Positions 17,185 through 26,707 of a DNA stretch of 64,000 nt are shown in pieces. The translations under genes and the position numbers were made by a program. The stretch's first letter is position 1; each line of letters opens with the position of its first letter. The notes under the pieces were generated by a model that was given only the letters and a program-made list of their open reading frames with translations, was not told where the DNA came from and searched no databases. Where the stretch lies: the NCBI GenBank assembly GCA_963701735.1, contig CAVPBI010000022.1, positions 1-64,000 on the forward strand, read 5' to 3'. Source of the DNA: CAWABB01 sp963701735 (GTDB lineage Bacteria > Bacteroidota > Ignavibacteria > UBA10030 > UBA6906).

Positions 17185-19287
17185 CTATTTCAAAAGCAGC
17201 AAGCGCCTCGCCTGCACGAAGTCGCCCGCCGAGAGACGGTAGAGGTATACACCGCTCGAGAGACCGGAGGCGTCAAACGTGACCTCGTGCACTCCGGCAT
17301 CCGCCCGCCCGTTCACCAGCACTGCCACCTCCCGCCCGAGGAGATCGTAGACTGCCAGCGTCACATCACCTGCCGCCGGCAGCTGGTACCTCACGACTGT
17401 GGTTGGATTGAACGGGTTCGGGTAGTTCTGCTCGAGGACGAAATGCGCCGGCAGGTCATATGAGGCTTCGACTCCCGATACAGGCGGCGGGGTGTATTCC
17501 CATACGTCTCCCGTGCCGGATTGCCCCCAGTCCGGCGTTCCGGAAATCACGTAGATCCTGTCATTGACCACAGCACCCCCAGACCACGCGAGAGGCTCGG
17601 GCATGTCATCCAGCGTCTCCCATGTGTCCTCGACCGGATCATAGGCTTCGACGGTTGCCAGGGCTGTACCCTGTGATTGACTTCCGCCTACGGCATAGAT
17701 CTTCTCCCCAACCAGGTATGTTTGAAGGGCATATCGGGCAGTCGGCATATCACGCTTTTGCGACCAGGTGTTAGTCTGCGGATCAAATGCGTAGACGTTC
17801 GCAAACGCCGTATTCTCCAACCCTCCGCCAAACGTGTAGACCAGCCCGTTGTAGACGGTCACGGCGACGTCCCCACCGGCCCCGGGCATCGCCTGCTTCG
17901 CTGTCCATGTATCCGTGGCAGGATCATACGCCTCGCAATTGCGCTGGTTCGTGTTGCCGCCAATATTGTAGATGATCCCGTCGACCACCCCCGCCTGCGC
18001 AGCCCTCCTCCGACTGAGCATAGACTGCTTCGGCGACCAGGTGTTCGTCGCAGGATCGTAGGCTTCCACTTTGTCGGTGGGCGTGTCAGGACCTCCGCCA
18101 ATGGCATAGATGATGCCGTCCACGACAGCACCGGAAAGCCACCCTCTCGGAGTTGACATGGGCGCCTTTTCCTCCCAGGAGTTCAATGAAGGATCGTACG
18201 CCTCATTGGCTGCCAGGTGGACAAAGGGCGCAGGGGTGACCCCCCCGATGCAAAAGATCTTGCCATCAACGACACCCGCCAAAAGCGCTCCTCTCGGTGT
18301 GGGTAGGCGTGTGATCTTTCTCCAGCCCACCGGCGGGTCGAACTCCCAGATGTCTCCCGTGCCCGATTGCCCCCAATCCGGCGACCCTGAGATCACATAG
18401 ATCTTGTTGTTGACGACGGCGCCCGCAAACCACGCGAGAGGCTCGGGCATGTCCGCCAGCGTTTCCCATGTGTCCGAAACGGGATCATATGCTTCGACGG
18501 TTGCCAGGGCTGTGCCACTTGATTGGGTTCCGCCTACGGCATAGATCCTTCCGCCGACCAGATACGTCTGAAAGGCAAATCTTGGAGTTGGCATAGCACG
18601 TTTTGACGACCAGGTGTTTGTCTGCGGATCATAAGCGTACACGTTCGCATATGGCGTGTTGTCCATTCCTCCGCCAAACGTGTAGACCAGTCCGTTGTAG
18701 ACGGTCACGGCGACGTCCCCCCCGGCTCCGGGCATCGGTTGTTTTGCAGTCCACGTATCTGTGGCAGGATCATACGCCTCGCAGTTGCGCTGGTTCGTGT
18801 TGCCGCCAATATTGTAGATGATCCCGTCGACCACCCCCGCCTGCGCAGCCCTCCTGGGACTGAGCAGGTCCGCCTTGCGCGTCCAGGTGTTCGTCGCGGG
18901 ATCATACGCTTCCACATAACTCACTGCGCTTGGCCAACCGCCCCCCATGACATAGATGGTACCGTCCACCACAGCGGAGGAAGGCCACCCTCGTGGAGTG
19001 GGTATGGGCTCTCTTGCCTCCCAGCTGTTCGATGAAGGGTCGTACGCTTCATTGGCTGCAACAGGCGTGAAGGATACCGCTGTGACTCCTCCGATGACAT
19101 AGATCTTCCCGTCGATAACACCCGCGGAAGGTGCCCCTCTTGGCGTGGGCACCTGCGTCCTCCTTACCCATGCGTCATTCTGTGCCCGGGCGTCCGGAGG
19201 GGTCAGGACCGCGGAGACAAGAATCAGACACCATGTCATCAGGTCCGACCACGCGCCGCGGTGACGAAACCACGATACATGTCGCAT
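17185..19287 (-). CDS. Double Kelch beta-propeller protein with T9SS sorting domain (Kelch-3)
   Basis: A 700-residue paralogue of Kelch-2. The start at 19287 has AGGAGG four bases upstream; a hydrophobic signal ends at ARAQ. There are two Kelch propellers, about residues 38-318 and 321-605, with repeats such as GKIYVIGGV and EAYDPATNTW. The sorting domain starts at LEQNYPNPFNPTT (about 612) and ends RRLLLLK. It is the first cassette gene after the sigma54 activator, and a sigma54-like promoter lies about 64 bp upstream of its start. Large blocks match Kelch-2 almost base for base, which suggests recent duplication or gene conversion. A secreted or surface binding protein is inferred. Confidence 0.85.
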   Translation of the reverse strand: MRHVSWFRHRGAWSDLMTWCLILVSAVLTPPDARAQNDAWVRRTQVPTPRGAPSAGVIDGKIYVIGGVTAVSFTPVAANEAYDPSSNSWEAREPIPTPRGWPSSAVVDGTIYVMGGGWPSAVSYVEAYDPATNTWTRKADLLSPRRAAQAGVVDGIIYNIGGNTNQRNCEAYDPATDTWTAKQPMPGAGGDVAVTVYNGLVYTFGGGMDNTPYANVYAYDPQTNTWSSKRAMPTPRFAFQTYLVGGRIYAVGGTQSSGTALATVEAYDPVSDTWETLADMPEPLAWFAGAVVNNKIYVISGSPDWGQSGTGDIWEFDPPVGWRKITRLPTPRGALLAGVVDGKIFCIGGVTPAPFVHLAANEAYDPSLNSWEEKAPMSTPRGWLSGAVVDGIIYAIGGGPDTPTDKVEAYDPATNTWSPKQSMLSRRRAAQAGVVDGIIYNIGGNTNQRNCEAYDPATDTWTAKQAMPGAGGDVAVTVYNGLVYTFGGGLENTAFANVYAFDPQTNTWSQKRDMPTARYALQTYLVGEKIYAVGGSQSQGTALATVEAYDPVEDTWETLDDMPEPLAWSGGAVVNDRIYVISGTPDWGQSGTGDVWEYTPPPVSGVEASYDLPAHFVLEQNYPNPFNPTTVVRYQLPAAGDVTLAVYDLLGREVAVLVNGRADAGVHEVTFDASGLSSGVYLYRLSAGDFVQARRLLLLK

Positions 19288-19350
19288 AGATCCTCCTGTG
19301 TATGGGGTTGGTGAATCCCAGCGTTGCTTTCGCTCTGCAATCGCGCACAT

Positions 19351-19365
19351 CCAATTAGAGTGCCA
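19351..19365 (-). promoter_or_regulatory. Candidate sigma54 promoter of Kelch-3
   Basis: The minus strand reads TGGCAC-TCTAA-TTGGA, matching the -24/-12 layout TGGCACN5TTGCA except for G instead of C in the -12 element. It lies between the sigma54 activator gene and Kelch-3, transcribed the same way. The remaining 19288-19616 gap shows no gene and no good TTGACA/TATAAT pair. Confidence 0.4.
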
Positions 19366-19616
19366 TCAAATGTTGGAGGGCGAGTTTTGACGCCAAGACC
19401 TTGCGACTCTTGCACTTACGGGAGGGCCGGGGCAGGGTGGAGCTACGAGGAATCCCCCGTCAAAACCTCGTCAACCTTGACGAATTGAAGGAATCCGTCG
19501 AGGCTTCAATGATATCAGTGGAGGATCAAGGCGCCGGTCGAATACCAACCAGGCCGAGTGAAAGGAAAGAAGGAGGAAGGTGCCACGACCCTGACGGGCG
19601 TGGCCGGAGGGGACGA

Positions 19617-21143
19617 CTAGGCGGACTTTTCGATTTGCAGCTTTGCCATCTTGTACCGCATGCTATGTTCAGAAATCTGCAGGATGCGCGCGGCTCTGGA
19701 TTGATTCCAGTTACAGCTGTCAAGGGCTTTCCTGATCAACTGTTCTTCGTAATCAGCCAGGCTCTCACCCAAAGATCGTGTCGGTGAACTATCCTCATGG
19801 GTTCTCCTTACGCTCTTCAATTCCTTCTGCAATTCCGGCGGGAGCACTTTTCTGTCTATGATTTTCTGCTTCGCGGTCGTCAGCGTCACCAGCCGTTCGA
19901 CGAAGTTCGACAGCTCCCGCACGTTGCCGGTCCACTGCCGTCGCTTCACATAATCCAGCACTTCTTCATGAAACCCGTCTATTTCCTTCCTCTGTTCGCG
20001 CGAGAACATCTTGAGGAAGTGCTCAGCAAGCAACGGGATGTCGTCGACTCTTTCGCGCAGAGCGGGAACGAGGATAGGATATACGTTCAGGCGGTAATAC
20101 AGGTCCTCCCTGAACCGCTTCCCCATCACCATGTCCCGAAGCGATGAACTCGATGCGGAAATGATCCGCACGTCGATCGTCCTCGTCTGGTTGCTGCCAA
20201 CCGGACGAACTTCCCGGTCCTGCAACACCCTCAAGAGCTTGGACTGCATCTCGAACGGGAGGTTGTTGATCTCGTCCATGAAGAGCGTCCCGCCGTCGGC
20301 TTCCTGAAGGAGGCCCTTCCGGTCAGCCACGGCGCCCGTGAACGCGCCTTTGACGTGACCGAACAGCTCGCTCTCCACCAGGTGCGGTTGAATCGCGCCG
20401 CAATCGATCGCCACGAACTTGCTCTCGCTCCTGCTGCTCAGCCTGTGCAGGGCCCGCGCGACCAGCTCTTTTCCGGTCCCGCTTTCTCCCTCCAGGAGAA
20501 TTGTGACGTCGCAGCGCGCGGCCGCTTCGATGGCAACAAGCAGGCTGATGAACTTCTCGCTCTTGCCGAGCAAACCGAGCGTCGCGTACTTGCTCACGAG
20601 CGCATGCTTCGACGGCGGCACCGTGAAATACCGGGCAATCTCCTGGGTGCAGCGCAGGAAAGGGGAGGCAATCGCCGAAACCTTCCCGGCCAGCGAAAGA
20701 TCCGCCTCCGTAAACGGGCCGCTCTGCTCATTCCTTAGGAGCAGGAGTGTTCCGATGACGACGTTCTCCGCCTTGAACGGGACGCAGATCGCCGACTTCG
20801 GCCGGACTCTCTCAAACAGCCTCTTCCGGAACCTGCCGTCTGACCGGATATCCGGGCTCAGGAAGGGCGAGTCGTTCAGGACGACCCACCCGCTGATGTT
20901 GGTGTGCACAAAGTGGCTTTGTTCGTCGTCCGCGTTCTTCTGCGCAAACACCGTCCTCAAGGTGTCGCGCGTCCTGGGATTGACCAGCATCACCAGCGCT
21001 GCATCCGAGCCCACGAGGGCGGATGCCTTTTCCACCACCAGCCGGAGCACCTCCTCGTAGTCGTTCTGCCGGCCCAGTATGTGGGCCAGGTCGACCAGGG
21101 ATTCCAGCTTCGCGTACCCGCTGTCCGCTACGGTTTGATCCAT
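19617..21143 (-). CDS. GAF-domain sigma54-dependent transcriptional activator
   Basis: A 508-residue enhancer-binding protein. Domains in order: a GAF sensor (about 20-175), the AAA+ sigma54-interaction domain with Walker A GESGTGKE (about 217), the sigma54-contacting GAFTGA loop (about 268) and Walker B GGTLFMDEI (about 284), and a C-terminal Fis-type HTH (about 485-505, NQSRAARILQIS). The start at 21143 lies inside the end of the Ser/Thr kinase gene (16-bp overlap), implying translational coupling. The GAF domain plus the coupled kinase suggest phosphorylation or ligand input. The nearest plausible target is the sigma54-like promoter of Kelch-3. Confidence 0.92.
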   Translation of the reverse strand: MDQTVADSGYAKLESLVDLAHILGRQNDYEEVLRLVVEKASALVGSDAALVMLVNPRTRDTLRTVFAQKNADDEQSHFVHTNISGWVVLNDSPFLSPDIRSDGRFRKRLFERVRPKSAICVPFKAENVVIGTLLLLRNEQSGPFTEADLSLAGKVSAIASPFLRCTQEIARYFTVPPSKHALVSKYATLGLLGKSEKFISLLVAIEAAARCDVTILLEGESGTGKELVARALHRLSSRSESKFVAIDCGAIQPHLVESELFGHVKGAFTGAVADRKGLLQEADGGTLFMDEINNLPFEMQSKLLRVLQDREVRPVGSNQTRTIDVRIISASSSSLRDMVMGKRFREDLYYRLNVYPILVPALRERVDDIPLLAEHFLKMFSREQRKEIDGFHEEVLDYVKRRQWTGNVRELSNFVERLVTLTTAKQKIIDRKVLPPELQKELKSVRRTHEDSSPTRSLGESLADYEEQLIRKALDSCNWNQSRAARILQISEHSMRYKMAKLQIEKSA

Positions 21144-23371
21144 GCTTCGTACCCGGCTCCTTTGAGGTATTCGACGAACCGCGGATCTCTGCGAACGCTC
21201 TGCCATTCCGGATCGACATACAGAAAGTGCAGTTTCGGATCACGCTCCTGGATGGATGTGCCCACCCAGGCCAGGGCCTCCTCCTGCTTCCCCGCATGGG
21301 CAAACAGAATGGCAACGTCATAGGGTGAGATATAGCGCTGCTTGTAGATCTCCGCCATCGTGGAGGCGGCCGCCTCAAACGCATGATCAGTGCCGGCCCG
21401 TTCCATCGCTTCCGAAACCATGGTTACGCCTGCCGTGACGAAGACTCTCTTGCACAAATCGACCGCATCTGCCCGTCGCTGTATGAGGGCATATGTCCGC
21501 CACAGGTACCAGAGACCCCACAGAAACGGGGGGTCCCCCTCCAGGAACCTCGAAATCCGACCGAGCACACGGTCATACCTGGCGGTATAGAAATCAGGAA
21601 AGGCTACGCAGAGTTCTGTGTAGTCGGACAACGGGTCAATCCTCTTGGCCCTTTCAGCCAGCTTCCTCGCATGCTCGAATTCTCCCGCTGACGTTCGATT
21701 GATGCTGTAATGCTGCAGCGCCATTGTGTCGTTGGGATTCAGTTCAAGACTCCGCCTGTAGGCAGGCTCTGCCTCAGCATGTTTGTACTCCATGCATGCA
21801 GTGAATACGGCCAACACATGGTGTCCCAATGAGAGGTCTGGATCTATTTCGAGCGCCTTCTGAATGTACTTCTTCATAAGCGGCCGCATCTCGGCGCTTC
21901 TCTTGACACCAAAGTACGCAATGAGAAAGAAGCAGGCCGCAATCCCTGCATAGGCCGGCGCGAAGTTCGGATCCTTTTCGATAGCTTGGAGAAAGTATGC
22001 AACCGATTTTTCAACGAGCTTCAGGTCCAGCTGATTGGCAGCGTAGTATCCCTGTTGAAACAGATTGTAGAGTTCCACCTTATCGGTATACCGCTTGAGG
22101 AGCTTTTCCCTTTCGGCCTCCTGAAGTTTGACCTTCAGGGCATCCACGATCGCCAGCGAGATTTCATCCTGCACTTCGAACATATCCTTCAGCTGTCGAT
22201 CATATCGCTCGGACCAGAGGTGATACCCGTCCGAGACGTTGATGAGCTGAGCCGTGATGCGAAGCCTGTCACCGGATCTCCTCACGCTGCCTTCGAGCAC
22301 GGTCCTCACGTCTAGCGTCCTCCCCGCCTTGCGGACATCGACGCCTCTTCCCTTGAATGCAAACGCGGAAGTGCGTGCGACGACTTTCAGGTCGCTGATC
22401 CTGGACAGCGTCATGATCAGCTCTTCCGTCAACCCGTCGGAGAACAACTCCTGTTCTGGATCCGCGGTCAGATTGACAAATGGAAGCACCGCGATGGACT
22501 GGGATGGAATCGGCGCAGGCAGGTCAAACCTGGCCTCCCGCTCGGGCTCCTGGACGCTGACAGCCCGCAATTCATCAAGCACGGACGCCATGTCGTCATA
22601 TCGCTCGTCCCGCTCCTTCGCCATCGACTTCTCCACGATGGCCAGCAGCTTCTCTGGTATGTCTTGCCGAATCGTCCGCAGGTCATCGGGATCCTGATTC
22701 AGGATCAGGTATACGACCGACTGTTCGTAGTCCGCCTGGAATGGGGGCTTGCCCGCAAGCATCTCGTACAGGGTGATCCCCAGGGACCAGATGTCCGTCC
22801 TCTGGTCTACCTCTTCTCCTTTGATCTGTTCGGGCGACATATAATCCACCGTCCCGTATCGTGCCAGTCCTCTCGTGAGCCGGGTCCGATCCTTTCGCTT
22901 GGCCAGCCCGAAGTCCAGGATCTTGATCGTGCCGTCGGTCGTTATGAAGATGTTGGCAGGCTTAATGTCCCTGTGAATAATTCCGTGCTCGTGCGCATTC
23001 TTCAGGCCTTCGGCGATCTGGCGGGCAATGTTCACGACCTCCTTCACTTCGAGGGCGCCACGACGTATCCTCTGCTTCAGTGTTTCGCCCGTATAGTCGT
23101 CCATGGCGATGAACAGCTGCCCCTCGGGGGTTTCATCGATCTCGTGTATCGTGCAGATGTTGTTGTGCTGAAGCGAGGAAGCGCTCTGGGCTTCGCGGAC
23201 GAACCGTCGTTTGGATTCCTCGTCCTGCGTGAACGATTCCGTCAGGACCTTGAGGGCGACAGTTCTTCTGAGTTTCAGATCCTCGGCACGATAGATGACC
23301 CCCATACCGCCTTCGCCGAGCTTTTCGAGGATCTTGTAGTGGGAAAACGCCTTGCCGATGAGGGATGCCAT
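21128..23371 (-). CDS. Ser/Thr protein kinase with TolB-like and TPR region
   Basis: A 747-residue cytosolic kinase. The Hanks-type domain (about 12-270) has the glycine loop GEGGMG (19-24), Lys41, HRDIKPAN (133-140) and DFG (153-155), so it should be active. A TolB/FlgO-like segment follows (about 290-420, SIAVLPFVNL and SDGLTEEL), then TPR-like repeats (about 425-720). No transmembrane helix is seen. The start at 23371 has GAGGAG 8 nt upstream. It overlaps the sigma54 activator, so the pair probably forms one signalling unit at the head of the Kelch array. This kinase-TolB-TPR design is common in several bacterial phyla; its signal is unknown. Confidence 0.9.
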   Translation of the reverse strand: MASLIGKAFSHYKILEKLGEGGMGVIYRAEDLKLRRTVALKVLTESFTQDEESKRRFVREAQSASSLQHNNICTIHEIDETPEGQLFIAMDDYTGETLKQRIRRGALEVKEVVNIARQIAEGLKNAHEHGIIHRDIKPANIFITTDGTIKILDFGLAKRKDRTRLTRGLARYGTVDYMSPEQIKGEEVDQRTDIWSLGITLYEMLAGKPPFQADYEQSVVYLILNQDPDDLRTIRQDIPEKLLAIVEKSMAKERDERYDDMASVLDELRAVSVQEPEREARFDLPAPIPSQSIAVLPFVNLTADPEQELFSDGLTEELIMTLSRISDLKVVARTSAFAFKGRGVDVRKAGRTLDVRTVLEGSVRRSGDRLRITAQLINVSDGYHLWSERYDRQLKDMFEVQDEISLAIVDALKVKLQEAEREKLLKRYTDKVELYNLFQQGYYAANQLDLKLVEKSVAYFLQAIEKDPNFAPAYAGIAACFFLIAYFGVKRSAEMRPLMKKYIQKALEIDPDLSLGHHVLAVFTACMEYKHAEAEPAYRRSLELNPNDTMALQHYSINRTSAGEFEHARKLAERAKRIDPLSDYTELCVAFPDFYTARYDRVLGRISRFLEGDPPFLWGLWYLWRTYALIQRRADAVDLCKRVFVTAGVTMVSEAMERAGTDHAFEAAASTMAEIYKQRYISPYDVAILFAHAGKQEEALAWVGTSIQERDPKLHFLYVDPEWQSVRRDPRFVEYLKGAGYEAWIKP

Positions 23372-23519
23372 TTCAGCTTCTCCTCGAGGGGTGAGGATGG
23401 GACGCTGTCCAGACCCGGGGTCGTCGGGGCGGGCTCTATAACGAGGCGACTAGATCAGGGTCCTGAGCGGGGCGACCCTCAGGCTGAGGAAGCCATCGGG
23501 CAACGATGCGTGTGAAGGG

Positions 23520-23548
23520 ATAGTACGCCAGAGAATGGGCAAATGCAA
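23520..23548 (-). promoter_or_regulatory. Candidate promoter of the kinase-activator operon
   Basis: TTGCAT and TACTAT are separated by 17 bp on the minus strand, about 140 nt upstream of the kinase start. The match is moderate. It has the same spacer length as the better promoters of this window. Confidence 0.3.
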
Positions 23549-23683
23549 GGCATCGACGGGCCTGGAACCTGTCCCTGCTTCGGCCCGCCCTCCAGGAACG
23601 TTGTTTGGAGCCGTACATCTTCTCGAAGGCCGTCCGGCCCAGGAATCGGACCATCATGAGCCATCAGAGGACTTTGTTGGAAC

Positions 23684-23754
23684 GGCTCGGCCCTTCTCGG
23701 CGTGGCACATGGGGGGCTTTGCTTTGCCGGGCGGATAATTGCTGCCGCGTTCCT
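23684..23754 (-). repeat. Orphan copy of the HTCS leader sequence
   Basis: This segment closely matches the HTCS-2 leader (about 15990-16055): the shared blocks include CCTTCTCGGCGTGGCAC, GGGGGGCTTTGC and AATTGCTGCCGCGTTC. No HTCS gene follows it; the next gene on this strand is the kinase, 310 bp on. It ends 5 bp from the GH3 stop codon. I interpret it as a scar of a rearrangement or lost cassette. The remaining 23372-23758 gap contains no gene I can support. Confidence 0.6.
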
Positions 23755-23758
23755 ACGC

Positions 23759-26384
23759 CTATTCCAATATGATCGCCACCTTCCCGCGGATGTCCTGGGA
23801 GGATGCTCCGACAAGGACCTCGTACGTACCGGGTTCCATTGTCCACGAGTGGCTTCCAGCATCATAGTACTCGAACGCCCGCCGGGGCAGAGAGAACGCC
23901 ACGGTCTTGACTTCTCCGGCACTGAGGGTGAGTCCTTCTGAAATCCCTGAGCTCAAGAACGGGACGAGCCACCTTTGAATTCGGGGCCCGGACATATGCC
24001 TGGACGACTTCGTCCCCCGCTCGCTTCCCGACATTCCGGACATCAAGGGCAAGCCGGACAACCGCCTGAGCGGCCGCCGAGTGACCGCGGTCCAGGTCAG
24101 CCTGCCCGACCGTGCGAAGATTCTCGTAGGCAAACGACGTGTAGCCCAGACCGTGGCCAAACGGATACAACGGTTTTCCCTTGAAGAATCGGTATGTCCG
24201 CCCTTCCATCCGATAGTCGGCAAACGGGGGAACGTCTTCCGTCCGCCGGTAAAACATGACGGGCAGCCTTCCCGAAGGGTTGACGTCGCCGAACAGTACC
24301 TCGGCGACAGCCCTCCCACCTGCCTGGCCGGGATACCACGCCTCAAGGATCGCCGGAACATGCTCGTGCGCCCAGGGAATCGCCAGCGCGCTGCCGTTCA
24401 GCAGGACCAGCGTCACAGGTTTGTGCAATCCGGCGATGGTTCGAAGGAGTCGTTCCTGTGTCTCCGGCAGTTCAATGGTCATCCGGTCCCCACCCTTGAA
24501 CCCTCTGACCTCCACAGGCATCTCTTCGCCTTCCACGCGCGGGGAAAGACCGAGGACGAGAATCACGTGCTCGGCAGATTTCGCGACGGCCACAGCCTCC
24601 TCGAGAAGATTCCGGCCGGGAATGCTCCACAGAAACTTCACGAGCGATCCGCTGAACCGGACAGTCCCGACCAGCTCCAACCGGTACTCCCTTCCTCCGA
24701 CGAGTTCCACGGCTGCCGTAGTCGGCATTTCGCTTCCCCAATCCGACGAGACCCTGACCGAATCATCCACAAGAATCCTGAAGGCCCGGAACCCGAACGT
24801 TCCGAGGTGATACGTGCCGCTGGCAGGCGGCACAAGAACTCCGGTCCAGCGCACAGTGAAATGCGTCGAGTCGCCACGCGGGATCGGGAGATCCGTACAC
24901 CAGTTGAAATCTACCGACGCCATCTCTTTCGCGGCAACGGGCATCCCTGCCGGGGTCCGCCCATAGAAGAACTCGGCTTTCAGCCCATTCTTCCTGCTCG
25001 TTCCGGTCCCGGTGAACAGGTGCGCGCTCCCGACCGTCTCAAGATGAGGGGCACCTTCGGCCACATCGCACCCGGCGGCATACGCCACCGTCGTTGACGC
25101 ACCCAGCAGCTCCCGGATCCCCTGAAGCGGCGTCACCGGAGACTCGGGAGTGCCATAGTAGTTGCCGAGAAGGGAGAGGACATCATCGGCGGTGGGACCG
25201 ATGACCGCAACAGACGTGAGGCTCTTCCTGAGAGGCAGTGCGTTCCCTTCGTTCTTCAGGAGGACCATCGACTTTCGTGCCGCTTCGAGGGCGAGGTCCC
25301 GATGGGCTCGTGAGCCAACGACCTCCATCGAAATCTTCGCGTAAGGGACCTGATCGGGAGGATCAAACATCCCGAGCATGAATCGCGCGCGCAGGAGCCG
25401 GCTGATCGATTCGTCAAGCTTCTTCTCGGAGAGAAGCCCCTGCTTCACGGCCTCATATGGCGCCGCATCGCCGAAGCTGCAGTTCAGGTCGGTGCCGGCG
25501 CCAATCGACATCGCGGCCGCCTGCGCCGCGTCCGCGGCAACTTTATGCCCTTTGTAGATGTCTCCGATCGCCCCGCAGTCTGATGTTACATACCCTGTGA
25601 ATCCCCACTCTTCGCGGAGGATCTTCTGCAGGAGGAGACTGCTGCCGCAGCAGGGATCACCCAGAAAGCGGTTGTAGGCGCACATGACGGATTGAACATT
25701 GGCTTCCTCCACGCACGTGCGAAAATGGGGGAGGTACGATTCCCTCAGGTCCCTCTCCCCGACCACAGCGTCAAACGTGTGCCTGTCAGGTTCAGGCCCG
25801 CTATGGACGGCGAAGTGCTTCATCGTTCCCACGAGCTTCAGGTACTTCGGATCCGTGCCCTGCAGGCCCCGGATGAATGCCGCTCCGATCTTCCCGGTGA
25901 GGAACGGATCTTCGCCATATGTTTCCATCCCCCTTCCCCACCGCGGATCGCGAAAGAGATTGATGTTTGGCGACCAGAACGTGAGGCCCTGATAGATACC
26001 CCGTTCGCCCCGCCGGACAAAATCATGATGCTTGGCACGAGCCTCATCGGAGATTGCCGTGCCGATCCGCTCTATTAAGGCGGGGTCCCAGGTTGCCGCG
26101 AGCCCGATGGCCTGGGGAAAAACCGTCGCGTATCCGGCGCGCGCGACACCGTGAAGACATTCGCTCCACCAGTTGTACGCGGGGACGCCAAGGCGGTCGA
26201 TCGCCGGGGCATCATGAACCCATTGACCTGCTTTCTCCTCCAGGGTCATCCTGGAAAGAAGGTCCTGGACCCGTTCATCGACCGGGCGCGAGGGGTCCAA
26301 ATAGGGTGGCCGCTGAGATTCGGTTTGACCGCGCATGAGGCTTCCCGCAGAAATGAGGAGAATGAGAAGTGAGCGGAGTCGCAT
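23759..26384 (-). CDS. GH3 family beta-glucosidase/xylosidase with PA14 insert (one frameshift)
   Basis: An exported glycoside hydrolase that removes glucose or xylose from oligosaccharide ends. The start at 26384 is chosen for the signal peptide (LLILLISAG) and the promoter just upstream. The GH3 N-terminal barrel contains KHFAVHSGPEPDRH and the nucleophile region VTSDCGAI. The C-terminal alpha/beta domain is interrupted by a PA14 carbohydrate-binding insert (about 468-548, GLKAEFFYG). A fibronectin-III-like end follows (RAFEYYD, YEVLVGASSQDIR). The frame breaks near 23955; deleting one base after DFRR gives the family sequence LTLSAGE and the full end. Length with the frame restored is about 874 residues. 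Confidence 0.88.
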
Positions 26385-26414
26385 TGAAGGGGTCCCTGGC
26401 CTGGTGATGGCGAC

Positions 26415-26443
26415 AATGTAGAACCGCCTCGTGGGATTGTCAA
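26415..26443 (-). promoter_or_regulatory. Promoter of the GH3 gene
   Basis: TTGACA and TACATT with a 17-bp spacer on the minus strand. The predicted leader is only about 24 nt before the start codon. Confidence 0.6.
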
Positions 26444-26462
26444 ATGCAGGAGTGTCGGTGCA

Positions 26463-26633
26463 ATACGGCCGGTGGAATACGGACACTACCCCGCTGACCA
26501 GGATTTCAGGAATGTCGCCGAGGAGGGTCAGGTGCCCTTGAAGATGCCCGGGTTCCGCAAAATGCTGTCGCGCGCGGACCTCGACGACATCATCGCGCAC
26601 GTCCGGACCTGGAGGACACCGGAGCGGCACTAG
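26463..26633 (+). pseudogene. 3' remnant of a c-type cytochrome gene
   Basis: The plus-strand frame ending at TAG 26631-26633 reads as the end of a class I cytochrome c: PLKMPGFRKMLSRADLDDI, then IAHVRTW. KMPGF would carry the axial Met, and the DLDDIIAHVRTW helix is typical. There is no CXXCH haem site upstream and no start. The frame runs into the promoter region of the divergent GH3 gene, so the 5' part has been lost. The remaining parts of 26385-26707 hold the GH3 promoter and a short lipocalin leader. Confidence 0.55.
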
Positions 26634-26707
26634 CCGGCACTAACATCGATTCGGGAGGTTATTTCGGGATCCGTTCGGTATATTCCGGGATACAACGGGA
26701 GACACCA

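Noticed and set aside
9283..19287. Repeated blocks considered as a CRISPR or short tandem repeat array
   Set aside because: The periodicity comes from Kelch repeats in coding sequence; there are no constant repeats with unique spacers of CRISPR size.
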